Origin: Oscillospiraceae bacterium
GTDB taxonomy: Bacteria > Bacillota > Clostridia > Oscillospirales > Ruminococcaceae
NCBI GenBank assembly: GCA_022511485.1
Contig: JAFLUJ010000301.1
Coordinates: forward strand, 1-8,184
Length of the DNA stretch: 8,184 nt
Direction: 5' to 3'
Shown: positions 1 through 6,221 of the stretch, one piece after another
Layout: the number at the start of each line of letters is the position of its first letter
Position numbering within the stretch: position 1 is the first letter of the stretch
Program-made: the position numbers and the translations under genes
Notes under the pieces: generated by a model
What the model saw: only the letters and a program-made list of their open reading frames with translations
Database searches by the model: none
Told to the model about the DNA's origin: nothing

Positions 1-105
1 GCAGAGGTCAATATCCTGTCGGACGGTGCGGGCGTACCTGTGAGATTTATGGGCGTGCCTGTGCGATGTGCGGAGGGTCTCTCCGTGCAGCATTTGTGGA
101 TCTGA
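1..105 (+). CDS. 3' end of an unidentified protein (partial)
   Basis: Frame 1 is open from the window edge to a TGA at 103-105, giving the last 34 residues of a protein that starts upstream. I do not recognise the family. The visible tail contains the pentapeptide GVPVR twice (bases 31-45 and 52-66, seven codons apart), encoded with slightly different codons, and ends in QHLWI. Frame 1 was chosen because its stop lies three bases before a terminator hairpin. Frame 3 is also open across this stretch and runs past the hairpin, so the coding assignment is not certain. No function can be given. Confidence 0.45.
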   Translation, partial: AEVNILSDGAGVPVRFMGVPVRCAEGLSVQHLWI

Positions 106-107
106 TA

Positions 108-137
108 TGGGCGGAGCGTTCTGTTCCGCTCATTTTT
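108..137 (+). terminator. Intrinsic terminator between the upstream gene and infC
   Basis: An 8-bp stem (TGGGCGGA at 108-115 with TCCGCTCA at 125-132, one G-U wobble, 9-base loop) is followed by TTTTT at 133-137 and further T-rich sequence to 144. It starts three bases after the upstream stop codon. It also ends only ten bases before the infC ribosome-binding site, so it may act as an attenuator for infC as well as an end for the upstream gene. Confidence 0.7.
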
Positions 138-146
138 ATTATTTCT

Positions 147-153
147 GGGGGTG
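147..153 (+). promoter_or_regulatory. infC ribosome-binding site (decides the start)
   Basis: GGGGGTG matches the GGAGGTG Shine-Dalgarno core except for one G replacing A, which still pairs with U of 16S rRNA. The GTG at 151-153 lies inside this site and so cannot be the start it serves. The next in-frame codons are CTT (154), ATC (157) and ATA (160). The last two lie 5 and 8 bases after the GGAGG-equivalent, within the 5-9 base range of the other genes here. Confidence 0.65.
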
Positions 154-156
154 CTT

Positions 157-690
157 ATCATAGCAGGCAGCAAAGATAGCAAGGATATTCAGATCAACGA
201 GGAAATACGCGACAAGGAAATAAGAGTAATTGACAACGACGGTTCACAGCTCGGAGTTATGTCAGCTAAGGATGCCCTTAAGCTGGCGGACGAAAAGGAA
301 CTGGATCTGGTAAAGATCGCACCGCAGGCAACTCCTCCGGTGTGTAAGATCATGGATTACGGCAAGTATGTTTTTGAACAGAGCAAGCGTGAAAAGGAAG
401 CTCGTAAAAATCAGAAGGTCGTGGATATAAAGGAGATAAGAATGTTCTCCACCATCGACACCAACGATTTCAATACCAAGGTGAATCAGGCTATAAAGTT
501 CCTGAAATCCGGGGATAAGCTCAAGGTTTCCGTGCGCTTCAAGAAAAGAGCTATCGCTCACCCTCATCTGGGAGAGGAGCTTTTAGAGAAGTTCAAGGCG
601 GCTTGTTCGGAGTTTGGTACAGTTGAAAAGCCAAGCAAAATGGAGGGACGCGCTCTTGTGATGTTCGTTTCTCCCAAGGCTTCAAAATAA
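157..690 (+). CDS. infC: Translation initiation factor IF-3
   Basis: IF3 binds the 30S subunit, keeps it apart from 50S and checks the initiator tRNA-start codon pair. The family N-terminal stretch IQINEEIRDKEIRVID, the linker motif PPVCKIMDYGKY and the C-domain patterns DIKEIR, FLKSGDKLKVSVRF and GRALVMF are all present. From the ATC at 157 the protein is 177 residues, the normal length. An AUC (157) or AUA (160) start is inferred because the only GTG (151) lies inside the ribosome-binding site and no ATG is suitably placed. Rare AUU-type starts are well known in infC of E. coli and B. subtilis, where they let IF3 limit its own synthesis. The usual GRE after the RF(K/R) strand reads KRA here. 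It is first in the infC-rpmI-rplT cluster. The exact start codon is the main uncertainty. Confidence 0.95.
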   Translation: MIAGSKDSKDIQINEEIRDKEIRVIDNDGSQLGVMSAKDALKLADEKELDLVKIAPQATPPVCKIMDYGKYVFEQSKREKEARKNQKVVDIKEIRMFSTIDTNDFNTKVNQAIKFLKSGDKLKVSVRFKKRAIAHPHLGEELLEKFKAACSEFGTVEKPSKMEGRALVMFVSPKASK

Positions 691-695
691 TATAA

Positions 696-755
696 GGGGG
701 TCTCTGGAATCCGGAGGCGGGGAAATTTGCCGCGAAGGAGATATCCGGAGTTCCC
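696..755 (+). promoter_or_regulatory. Candidate structured RNA leader of rpmI-rplT
   Basis: The 96-base infC-rpmI gap can fold into a long-range helix: 702-708 (CTCTGGA) with 744-750 (TCCGGAG), extended outward by 697-700 with 752-755 after a T-T mismatch. Inside it sit short helices 710-712/737-739 and 717-720/730-733. The octamer ATCCGGAG occurs twice (709-716 and 743-750), so CTCTGG at 702-707 can instead close a local hairpin with 711-716. L20 represses its operon by binding mRNA in E. coli (infC-rpmI region) and B. subtilis (infC leader), which makes an L20 target plausible. The fold was drawn by hand and has not been shown to match any known leader family. Confidence 0.4.
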
Positions 756-786
756 ATGAGTATGTTAAATTAAAGGAGGATACATT

Positions 787-984
787 ATGCCAAAGCAGAA
801 GACACATTCCGGCGCTAAGAAGCGTTTTAAGCTCACTAAGAATGGTATGGTAAAATACCAGAAGACCAACAGACGTCACAGACTCACACAGAAGGCTACA
901 AAGCGCAAGAGAATAAACAGAGCGGCAGGCTACACAGGCTCTGCAAATACCGCTACAGTAAAGCAGCTTATCCCTTACAAATAA
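787..984 (+). CDS. rpmI: 50S ribosomal protein L35
   Basis: This is a 65-residue basic protein with the complete L35 pattern: MPKQKTHSGAKKRFK at the start, a Lys/Arg-rich core (NRRHRLTQKATKRKR) and a C-terminal VKQLIPYK. L35 is a small structural protein of the large ribosomal subunit. The length is standard. The start is fixed by an AAAGGAGG site at 772-779, seven bases before the ATG. It lies between infC and rplT with 96-base and 52-base gaps, as in most bacteria. It is probably translated from the same mRNA as both, and the possible RNA fold upstream lies close enough to influence its translation. Confidence 0.97.
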   Translation: MPKQKTHSGAKKRFKLTKNGMVKYQKTNRRHRLTQKATKRKRINRAAGYTGSANTATVKQLIPYK

Positions 985-1036
985 TAGGTAACGGCTGTAT
1001 ATCAGAACAAAACTAATTAAACGGAGGTAAAAGATT

Positions 1037-1390
1037 ATGGCTCGTGTTAAGGGAGCAATGGCTACTCGTAAGAGAAGAAATAAAGTTTTAAAGCTTGCTA
1101 AGGGCTACTGGGGCGCAAAGAGCAAGCATTTCAAGATGGCTAAAGAAGCCGTTATGAAATCCGGCAATTACGCTTATATTGGCAGACGTCTTAAGAAGCG
1201 CGATTTCAGAAAGCTCTGGATCACAAGAATTTCCGCAGCCTGCAAGCTCAACGGAATGAACTACTCCACATTCATGAATGGTCTTAAGAAGGCAGGAGTT
1301 ACACTCAACAGAAAAATGCTTTCCGAGATCGCTATCAATGATGCGGACGGATTCAAGGCTCTTACCGAAAAGGCAAAGGCCGCTCTTTAA
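1037..1390 (+). CDS. rplT: 50S ribosomal protein L20
   Basis: The 117-residue protein shows the L20 signature throughout: MARVKGAMATRKRRNKVLKLAKGYWG, the basic N-terminal extension that binds 23S rRNA, then YAYIGRRLKKRDFRKLWITRI and the globular end beginning NGMNYSTFMNGLKKAG. L20 is needed early in 50S assembly. In E. coli and B. subtilis it also represses its own operon by binding an mRNA mimic of its rRNA site. Length and start are typical. GGAGG at 1023-1027 lies nine bases before the ATG. It is the last gene of the cluster, and a strong terminator follows 16 bases after its stop. Confidence 0.97.
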   Translation: MARVKGAMATRKRRNKVLKLAKGYWGAKSKHFKMAKEAVMKSGNYAYIGRRLKKRDFRKLWITRISAACKLNGMNYSTFMNGLKKAGVTLNRKMLSEIAINDADGFKALTEKAKAAL

Positions 1391-1406
1391 TTGAAGAGGT
1401 GTTAGG

Positions 1407-1445
1407 GTCAGAAGCGAATTTTTGCTTCTGACTTTTGCCGTTTTT
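1407..1445 (+). terminator. Intrinsic terminator after rplT
   Basis: A perfect 9-bp stem (GTCAGAAGC at 1407-1415 with GCTTCTGAC at 1424-1432) with an 8-base loop is followed by TTTT, a GCCG interruption and TTTTT up to 1445. It is the clearest terminator in the window and should end most infC-rpmI-rplT transcripts. Downstream genes would then need read-through or their own promoter. I could not place a convincing promoter in 1446-1480. Confidence 0.85.
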
Positions 1446-1480
1446 CACGTCCCGAAAATTCATATCCCGGAGGACTCATT

Positions 1481-2251
1481 ATGCAGCACATCACTTCAAA
1501 GGATAACCCGAATATCAAGCTTTACCGGAAGCTTGCATCCGGGAAAAAACACCGCAGGGAAACGGGTCTTTTTGTTCTTGAAGGGATACGTCTGATCTCC
1601 GATGCGGTAAAAGAAAATGCAAAGCTGCACTCTGTTTTTATAACGGAAAGCTGCCTTGAAAAAATGCAGGGTGAAGCTTTGGATTTTCAGAACACATACA
1701 TTATTTCTGAGGAGCTTGCGGAAAGCATGGCTGATACCGGAAGCACACAGGGTGTCTTTGCCATATGTGAAGCTCACTGCAAAGTTCCGGCTTCCGACAC
1801 CATTAAAAGCGGAGGAAAGTATATCCTGCTCCATTCGGTGCAGGATCCGGGAAATCTGGGAACTATCATTCGTACTGCCGACGCTGTGGGAGTGGATGGG
1901 GTGTTTCTGGCAGAATGCTGCGATCTGTATAATCCCAAGGTGATACGCTCCACAATGGGAAGTATTTTCAGACTGAACGTCTCCGAGGTAAGGTTTGACG
2001 AGGTGTTTCCTCTTTTTAAGGAAAGAGGGGTCAGGACATATGCGGCGGTCATTGACAGTGACGCAGTTTCCCTTACCGACTGCGATTTCTCGGAGGGCGG
2101 TGCGGTGCTTATCGGCAACGAGGGAAACGGTCTTCCGAGGAAGGTCTCCGATTCCTGTGATGTCCGTCTTACAATAAAAATGCAGGGAAACGTCAATTCC
2201 CTTAATGCAGCTATGGCTGCCGGAATAATCATGTGGGAATTAGAGAAATAG
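1481..2251 (+). CDS. SpoU/TrmH-family 2'-O-ribose RNA methyltransferase
   Basis: This 256-residue protein is predicted to transfer a methyl group from S-adenosylmethionine to a ribose 2'-OH in rRNA or tRNA. An N-terminal substrate-binding domain of the L30e-like type (about 1-100, with FVLEGIRLISDAV at 31-43) precedes a SPOUT knotted domain. All three SpoU motifs are intact: DPGNLGTIIRTA at 122-133 with the conserved N and R, IGNEGNGL at 211-218, and NVNSLNAAMAAGI at 237-249. NPKVIRSTMGSIF at 151-163 is also typical. GGAGG at 1469-1473 lies seven bases before the ATG. B. subtilis ysgA, a relative, also lies near infC-rpmI-rplT. The target nucleotide cannot be read from the sequence, so no symbol is given. 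It is followed by dprA after 33 bases and is probably co-transcribed with it. Confidence 0.93.
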   Translation: MQHITSKDNPNIKLYRKLASGKKHRRETGLFVLEGIRLISDAVKENAKLHSVFITESCLEKMQGEALDFQNTYIISEELAESMADTGSTQGVFAICEAHCKVPASDTIKSGGKYILLHSVQDPGNLGTIIRTADAVGVDGVFLAECCDLYNPKVIRSTMGSIFRLNVSEVRFDEVFPLFKERGVRTYAAVIDSDAVSLTDCDFSEGGAVLIGNEGNGLPRKVSDSCDVRLTIKMQGNVNSLNAAMAAGIIMWELEK

Positions 2252-2270
2252 AGGATAGAAAACAATATAT

Positions 2271-2276
2271 TAGGAG
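2271..2276 (+). promoter_or_regulatory. dprA ribosome-binding site (decides the start)
   Basis: TAGGAG lies eight bases before the GTG at 2285. An in-frame GTG at 2276 overlaps the last base of this site and would give three extra residues, but it has no ribosome-binding site of its own. The 2285 start is therefore preferred. Confidence 0.7.
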
Positions 2277-2284
2277 TGTTTATA

Positions 2285-3526
2285 GTGGACAGACAAAATG
2301 TTTTTGAATGGCTTTGGATAGTTAATTGCTTCGGCTGCGGAAGCCGCCGTATCTGGGAGGTAATGGAGAAGTTCCCTTCAATGACAGAAATGTACAAGGC
2401 TCTGAAAGAACCGGATAAAATGCAGCACCTGCTCCTTCCAAAGGAGCTTAAGACTGCGAAAAGTACGGACGAAGCTCAGATAAACGAGCTTATTTCCTAT
2501 TGTGAAGCACATAATATATACATACTTACCTTTGATGATGAAATTTATCCGGAAAGGCTCCGGTCTATATATAATCCCCCGGCGCTGCTGTTCTGCCGTG
2601 GTGATCTGAACTGTCTGAAAAATGATTTCTGTCTTTCCGTAGTGGGAACGAGAAAGCCATCCGATTACAGCGTTAAGCTTACTTCTGCGCTTGTCAAGGA
2701 GCTGTCAGCCTTTGGAATGTGCATAATCAGCGGCTTTGCAGTTGGGATCGATATTACTGCAAGTCTTGCTGCGGTAAGGAACAGAGGTAAGACCATCGCG
2801 GTTCTTGGCTGCGGTCTGGATCATGATTATCCCGCTCCTAATGTAAGGTATCGCAGCGAGATAGAGGCAAACGGTCTGTTTATTTCCGAATATTATCCTA
2901 AAGCTACAGGAAGCAGGAATTCTTTCCCTGCAAGAAACAGGATACTTTCCGGACTGTCACTGGGTACGATAGTCATTGAAGCAGGCGCAAAAAGCGGCGC
3001 TCTTGTTACAGCAAAGCTTGCCGCAGATCAGGGACGTGATGTTTTTGTTGCTGCTCCTCACGATCTTTTCGACAGAAGATACGGCGGAAATGTTTCCCTT
3101 ATCAGAGACGGAGCGATATGTCTCTGCGGTATAAGGGATATTATGTATGAATATTACGAAAATTACTCACATAAAATAGCAAATGCAGCGGGCATACTGT
3201 CGGCAATGAATAAGGGCAGAAGCTCCGGTGAAACAGGTCATGCCGCGTCGGAAAGAAATATTTCCGAAGGTCATGCTTCCGAAAAGCGTGAGGAAGCTCC
3301 TGTGCCTGTCAGAAACAGCAATGCTCCGGACTTTGATGTATCCCTCCTTACAGATGATGAAGCAATGGTATACGACGCGCTGAAAAAAGCAGGGAAACCA
3401 ATGCTTGCAGACGAGCTTGCATCAGAACTGGATACGGATATTTCCGAAATACTGTCACTGCTTACCGATCTGGAGCTTAACGGAGCAGTGCACTCGGAAT
3501 CCGGACAAAGCTATGCTGCAAACTAA
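2285..3526 (+). CDS. dprA: DNA-processing protein DprA (Smf)
   Basis: DprA binds incoming single-stranded DNA in the cytoplasm and loads RecA during natural transformation. The gene is also kept in species not known to be competent. The 413-residue protein has an N-terminal helical SAM-like region (about 1-75). The Rossmann core follows: YPERLRSIYNPP at 88-99, VVGTRKPS at 119-126, SGFAVGIDITAS at 149-160, GCGLDHDYPAPN at 175-186, FPARNRILSGLS at 214-225 and EAGAKSGALVTA at 232-243. A low-complexity Ser/Glu/Lys-rich linker (about 305-350) leads to a winged-helix C-terminal domain (about 355-410). Several positions differ from the common family pattern: SG-A-x-GID continues ITAS rather than the usual AAH, and the usual PG after the last core strand is PH. 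Start is GTG. topA follows after 54 bases. Confidence 0.93.
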   Translation: MDRQNVFEWLWIVNCFGCGSRRIWEVMEKFPSMTEMYKALKEPDKMQHLLLPKELKTAKSTDEAQINELISYCEAHNIYILTFDDEIYPERLRSIYNPPALLFCRGDLNCLKNDFCLSVVGTRKPSDYSVKLTSALVKELSAFGMCIISGFAVGIDITASLAAVRNRGKTIAVLGCGLDHDYPAPNVRYRSEIEANGLFISEYYPKATGSRNSFPARNRILSGLSLGTIVIEAGAKSGALVTAKLAADQGRDVFVAAPHDLFDRRYGGNVSLIRDGAICLCGIRDIMYEYYENYSHKIANAAGILSAMNKGRSSGETGHAASERNISEGHASEKREEAPVPVRNSNAPDFDVSLLTDDEAMVYDALKKAGKPMLADELASELDTDISEILSLLTDLELNGAVHSESGQSYAAN

Positions 3527-3537
3527 CAACAGATCAT

Positions 3538-3550
3538 CCCGACTGTCGGG
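3538..3550 (+). other. Short hairpin between dprA and topA
   Basis: CCCGA and TCGGG form a perfect 5-bp stem around CTG, twelve bases after the dprA stop. The following bases (TTCATATAG) are not a T-run, so it is at most a weak or partial terminator or an mRNA-stabilising hairpin. Confidence 0.3.
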
Positions 3551-3580
3551 TTCATATAGATTTGAAAGGGTTGAGAAATA

Positions 3581-5659
3581 ATGTCAAAACTTGTGATCGT
3601 AGAGTCGCCTGCAAAGGCTAAAACAATAAAGAAATATCTTGGAAGCGGCTATGAGGTAGTGGCTTCCATGGGTCATGTCCGGGATCTGCCCAAGTCAAAG
3701 CTTGGCGTGGACGTTGATAACGGTTTTGAGCCGGTCTATATGGATATAAAGGGCAAGGAAGAGCTTATAGAAAGCCTCAAAAAGGAAGCGGAGAAGTCCG
3801 ATTTCGTATATCTGGCAACTGACCCTGACCGTGAGGGCGAGGCTATTTCCTGGCATCTTGCTCATATGCTTGATCTTCCTCTGGAGGATGCAAACCGGGT
3901 CACTTTCAACGAAATTACAAAAACAGGTGTAAAGAACGGTATGGACAATCCCCGTTCCATTGATATAGACCTTGTGAACGCACAGCAGGCAAGACGTATC
4001 GTTGACAGGATCGTGGGATATAAGTTGTCTCCGTTTTTGTGGAAAAAGGTAAGACGGGGACTTTCCGCCGGCAGAGTGCAGTCTGTTGCGGTATCCCTTG
4101 TGGTAGACCGTGAAAAGCAGATCAACAGCTTCAAGCCGGAGGAATACTGGTCTATTGACGCAAAAATGACCGCTCCCTCCTCAAAAAAGCAGTTTGACGC
4201 TTCCTTTGTGGGAGTGGACGGCGAAAAAACAGAGCTTCATTCTCAGGCTGAAACGGACGCAATTTTAAAGCGCATCGAGGGCGCGGAGTACACTGTTACG
4301 GAGGTAAAAAAATCCGTCCGGAGAAAATCTCCTGCACCTCCCTTTACCACCTCCACAATGCAGCAGGAGGCTTCCAAGAAGCTTGGCTTTGCCGCAGCAA
4401 AAACAATGAAGGCTGCCCAGTCTCTTTACGAGGGCGTTGATGTGGAGGGCATGGGAGCTGTGGGTCTTATCACCTACATGAGAACTGACTCCCTGCGTAT
4501 TTCCGACGAGGCAAGAGCGGCGGCATATGAGTATATTGACAAGGCATACGGCAAGAGCTATATCCCCAACACTCCCAAGGTGTATAAGTCAAAATCCAAC
4601 GCTCAGGATGCTCACGAGGCTATCAGACCTTCCACTCCGTCCATTACTCCGGACAGGGTAAAGTCCAGTCTTACTGCCGAGCAGTATAAGCTTTACAAGC
4701 TCATCTGGGAACGTTTTATCGCCAGTCAGATGGCAAATGCTGTCCTTGACACCGTTTCTGTTGATATAGACGCTAACGGCTGCAATTTCCGTGCTACCGG
4801 CTTCTCGGTAAAATTTGACGGATTTACCGTTCTGTATGAGGAGTCCAAAAACGAAGAGGAGGGCAAGGTTCTCCCCAATATTGAAGTGGGAGATAAGCTG
4901 AAACTGAAAAATATTGACGGACACCAGCATTTTACTCAGCCTCCCGCAAGATATACGGAAGCTACTCTTATAAAGGCTCTGGAGGAAAACGGTATCGGAC
5001 GTCCTTCCACATATGCGCCGACTATTTCGACTATCACAAACCGTTTCTATGTTGAAAGGGATGGTAAGCAGCTTCGTCCTACGGGACTTGGCGAGGTCAC
5101 TACCGAGCTTATGAAGCAGCACTTCAAAAACATCGTAGATTCAAAATTTACTGCTTCAATGGAAAGCGACCTTGATAAGATTGAAGTGGGAGAAAGAAAC
5201 TGGGTAGAAACTCTCAGTGATTTCTACGGCGATTTTGCGGACACTCTTTCCAAGGCGGAAAAAGCTATGGACGGAAAGCGTGTAAAAGTTCCCGACGAGG
5301 AGACCACCGAGGTCTGCGAGGTCTGCGGAAAGCCTATGGTAATAAAGATCGGACGGTTCGGAAAGTTTTTGGCTTGCAGTGGTTTCCCCGATTGTACAAA
5401 CACAAAGCGTATCGTCAAGGACACCGGGGGAGTGTGTCCCAAGTGTCATAAGAAGGTGCTCCAGAAGAAGTCCAAGAAGGGCAAGAAGTATTTCGGATGT
5501 GAGGACAATCCCAATTGTGATTTCATGACATGGGATACTCCTGTTTCGGATAAATGTCCTAAGTGTAACGACGGCACTACCCTGTTCAAAAAGGGCGGAA
5601 AGATGTTCTGTCTGAAGGACGGCTGCGGGTACGAGGTGGCTATTAAAAAGGAAAAATAA
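3581..5659 (+). CDS. topA: DNA topoisomerase I (type IA)
   Basis: TopA relaxes negatively supercoiled DNA by cutting one strand through a phosphotyrosine bond. The 692-residue protein opens with the TOPRIM domain: VIVESPAKAKTI with E8, then DPDREGEAISWHL with the acidic triad D81, D83 and E85. LVNAQQARRIVDRIVGYKLSP (131-151) and GLSAGRVQSVA (160-170) are hallmarks. The active-site tyrosine is Y299 in GLITYMRTDS, with R301 beside it, and GIGRPSTYAP (471-480) is intact. The C-terminus carries three four-cysteine zinc ribbons: C579/C582/C599/C605, C619/C622/C640/C646 and C659/C662/C677/C682. Nothing is missing. The start is supported by AAAGGG at 3565-3570. It sits directly after dprA, as in Bacillus, but here the usual neighbour trmFO is separated from it by two immunity-type genes. 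Confidence 0.98.
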   Translation: MSKLVIVESPAKAKTIKKYLGSGYEVVASMGHVRDLPKSKLGVDVDNGFEPVYMDIKGKEELIESLKKEAEKSDFVYLATDPDREGEAISWHLAHMLDLPLEDANRVTFNEITKTGVKNGMDNPRSIDIDLVNAQQARRIVDRIVGYKLSPFLWKKVRRGLSAGRVQSVAVSLVVDREKQINSFKPEEYWSIDAKMTAPSSKKQFDASFVGVDGEKTELHSQAETDAILKRIEGAEYTVTEVKKSVRRKSPAPPFTTSTMQQEASKKLGFAAAKTMKAAQSLYEGVDVEGMGAVGLITYMRTDSLRISDEARAAAYEYIDKAYGKSYIPNTPKVYKSKSNAQDAHEAIRPSTPSITPDRVKSSLTAEQYKLYKLIWERFIASQMANAVLDTVSVDIDANGCNFRATGFSVKFDGFTVLYEESKNEEEGKVLPNIEVGDKLKLKNIDGHQHFTQPPARYTEATLIKALEENGIGRPSTYAPTISTITNRFYVERDGKQLRPTGLGEVTTELMKQHFKNIVDSKFTASMESDLDKIEVGERNWVETLSDFYGDFADTLSKAEKAMDGKRVKVPDEETTEVCEVCGKPMVIKIGRFGKFLACSGFPDCTNTKRIVKDTGGVCPKCHKKVLQKKSKKGKKYFGCEDNPNCDFMTWDTPVSDKCPKCNDGTTLFKKGGKMFCLKDGCGYEVAIKKEK

Positions 5660-5678
5660 CAGACGCAAAGTACAATTT

Positions 5679-5683
5679 GGTGA
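5679..5683 (+). promoter_or_regulatory. Ribosome-binding site of the first SUKH-like gene
   Basis: GGTGA matches the 3' half of the GGAGGTGA Shine-Dalgarno consensus and lies five bases before the ATG at 5689. It decides that start over an in-frame TTG at 5677, which overlaps it. The same site is at 6244-6248 before the second copy. Confidence 0.6.
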
Positions 5684-5688
5684 TAAAA

Positions 5689-6186
5689 ATGCTGATCGAA
5701 AAAGCAAAGCAGCAGCTTGAAAAAGCCGGCTGGTATGAGGGCAGAAAAATTGATATTACAGAACAGGAGAAATTTCTTGAAGATCTGGGATATGAAGTTT
5801 TTGATGCCGCAAAAAGATTTATGGAGGAATATGGTGAACTCGAAATCTACGATAGATATTTAGGATATGAAAATACTATTTTTGAGCATCATCATACTAC
5901 TTGTATTAAACGTATTTTATTGGATAACGAAAAATTTGACCTTGATAAAGAGGTCGGGAAAAAAACTATTCCAGTTTTGATTCGTTCTGGTGAGGTATGT
6001 GTATTCATATCAGAAGATGAGAAATTCTATGTTTACATGGGCTTAATGTGTGAAAATAGTGACGAATTATGGAATGACTATTATGGCGATGTAGCTCATT
6101 TTGTCCTTACATGGAAAGAAATTGCTGAGGGCAAGCCTCTCAGAAAAAATTTTTCTCCCCCACAGCGTGGACGGGAGTATCTGTAA
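5689..6186 (+). CDS. SUKH-3-type immunity-like protein, copy 1
   Basis: This 165-residue acidic, apparently soluble protein has no signal peptide or membrane segment. The opening LEKAGWYEGRKIDI (10-23), the helix leading into FMEEYGELEIYD (44-55), the EVGKKTIPVL strand entry (88-97), and FISEDEKFYVYMG (106-118) followed by the closing helical region match the SUKH-3 immunity layout (AGW...R.VD, FL..YG.L, G....PVG, ID..G.VY). SUKH-family proteins commonly neutralise toxic domains of contact-delivered polymorphic toxins by binding them in the cytoplasm. That role here is an inference from the family, and no toxin gene lies in the window. Base composition is AT-rich compared with topA and trmFO: 5881-5940 has 16 G+C in 60. 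It starts 29 bases after topA and is probably co-transcribed. The family call is by pattern, so another SUKH branch is possible. Confidence 0.7.
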   Translation: MLIEKAKQQLEKAGWYEGRKIDITEQEKFLEDLGYEVFDAAKRFMEEYGELEIYDRYLGYENTIFEHHHTTCIKRILLDNEKFDLDKEVGKKTIPVLIRSGEVCVFISEDEKFYVYMGLMCENSDELWNDYYGDVAHFVLTWKEIAEGKPLRKNFSPPQRGREYL

Positions 6187-6221
6187 AATAAATAATCAAA
6201 ATCGCTTTCTATAAGAAAAGC

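Larger units (their letters stand above)
5658..6186 (+). repeat. Tandem duplication unit, copy 1 (leader plus gene)
   Basis: This unit matches 6222-6749. The shared leader begins with AACAGACGCAAAG at 5658, whose first two bases are the end of the topA stop codon, and runs through ACAATTTGGTGATAAAA to the start codon. Long identical nucleotide blocks include 5698-5740 (43 bases), 5938-5972 (35 bases) and 6136-6159 (24 bases). Similarity stops at the stop codon. Confidence 0.85.

Noticed and set aside
717..740. GCGGGGAAATTTGCC followed by GCGAAGG, resembling a short conserved piece of lysine riboswitches
   Set aside because: The gap is only 96 bases, too short for that riboswitch; the other conserved parts are absent; and the downstream gene encodes L35.
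5156..5707. Long minus-strand open frame (183 codons) over the 3' end of topA
   Set aside because: It is a shadow of topA with no plausible ribosome-binding site or recognisable motif, and topA is intact on the + strand. Similar minus-strand frames over dprA, the methyltransferase and trmFO were dropped for the same reason.
6145..6159. AT-rich near-palindrome AGAAAAAATTTTTCT at the end of both SUKH-like genes
   Set aside because: It encodes the conserved RKNFS tail in both copies and would have almost no loop. It is better explained as coding sequence than as a terminator or recombination site.
6205..6215. TATAAG as a possible -10 promoter element before the second SUKH-like gene
   Set aside because: No -35-like hexamer lies at the proper distance upstream, and AT-rich intergenic DNA gives such matches by chance.
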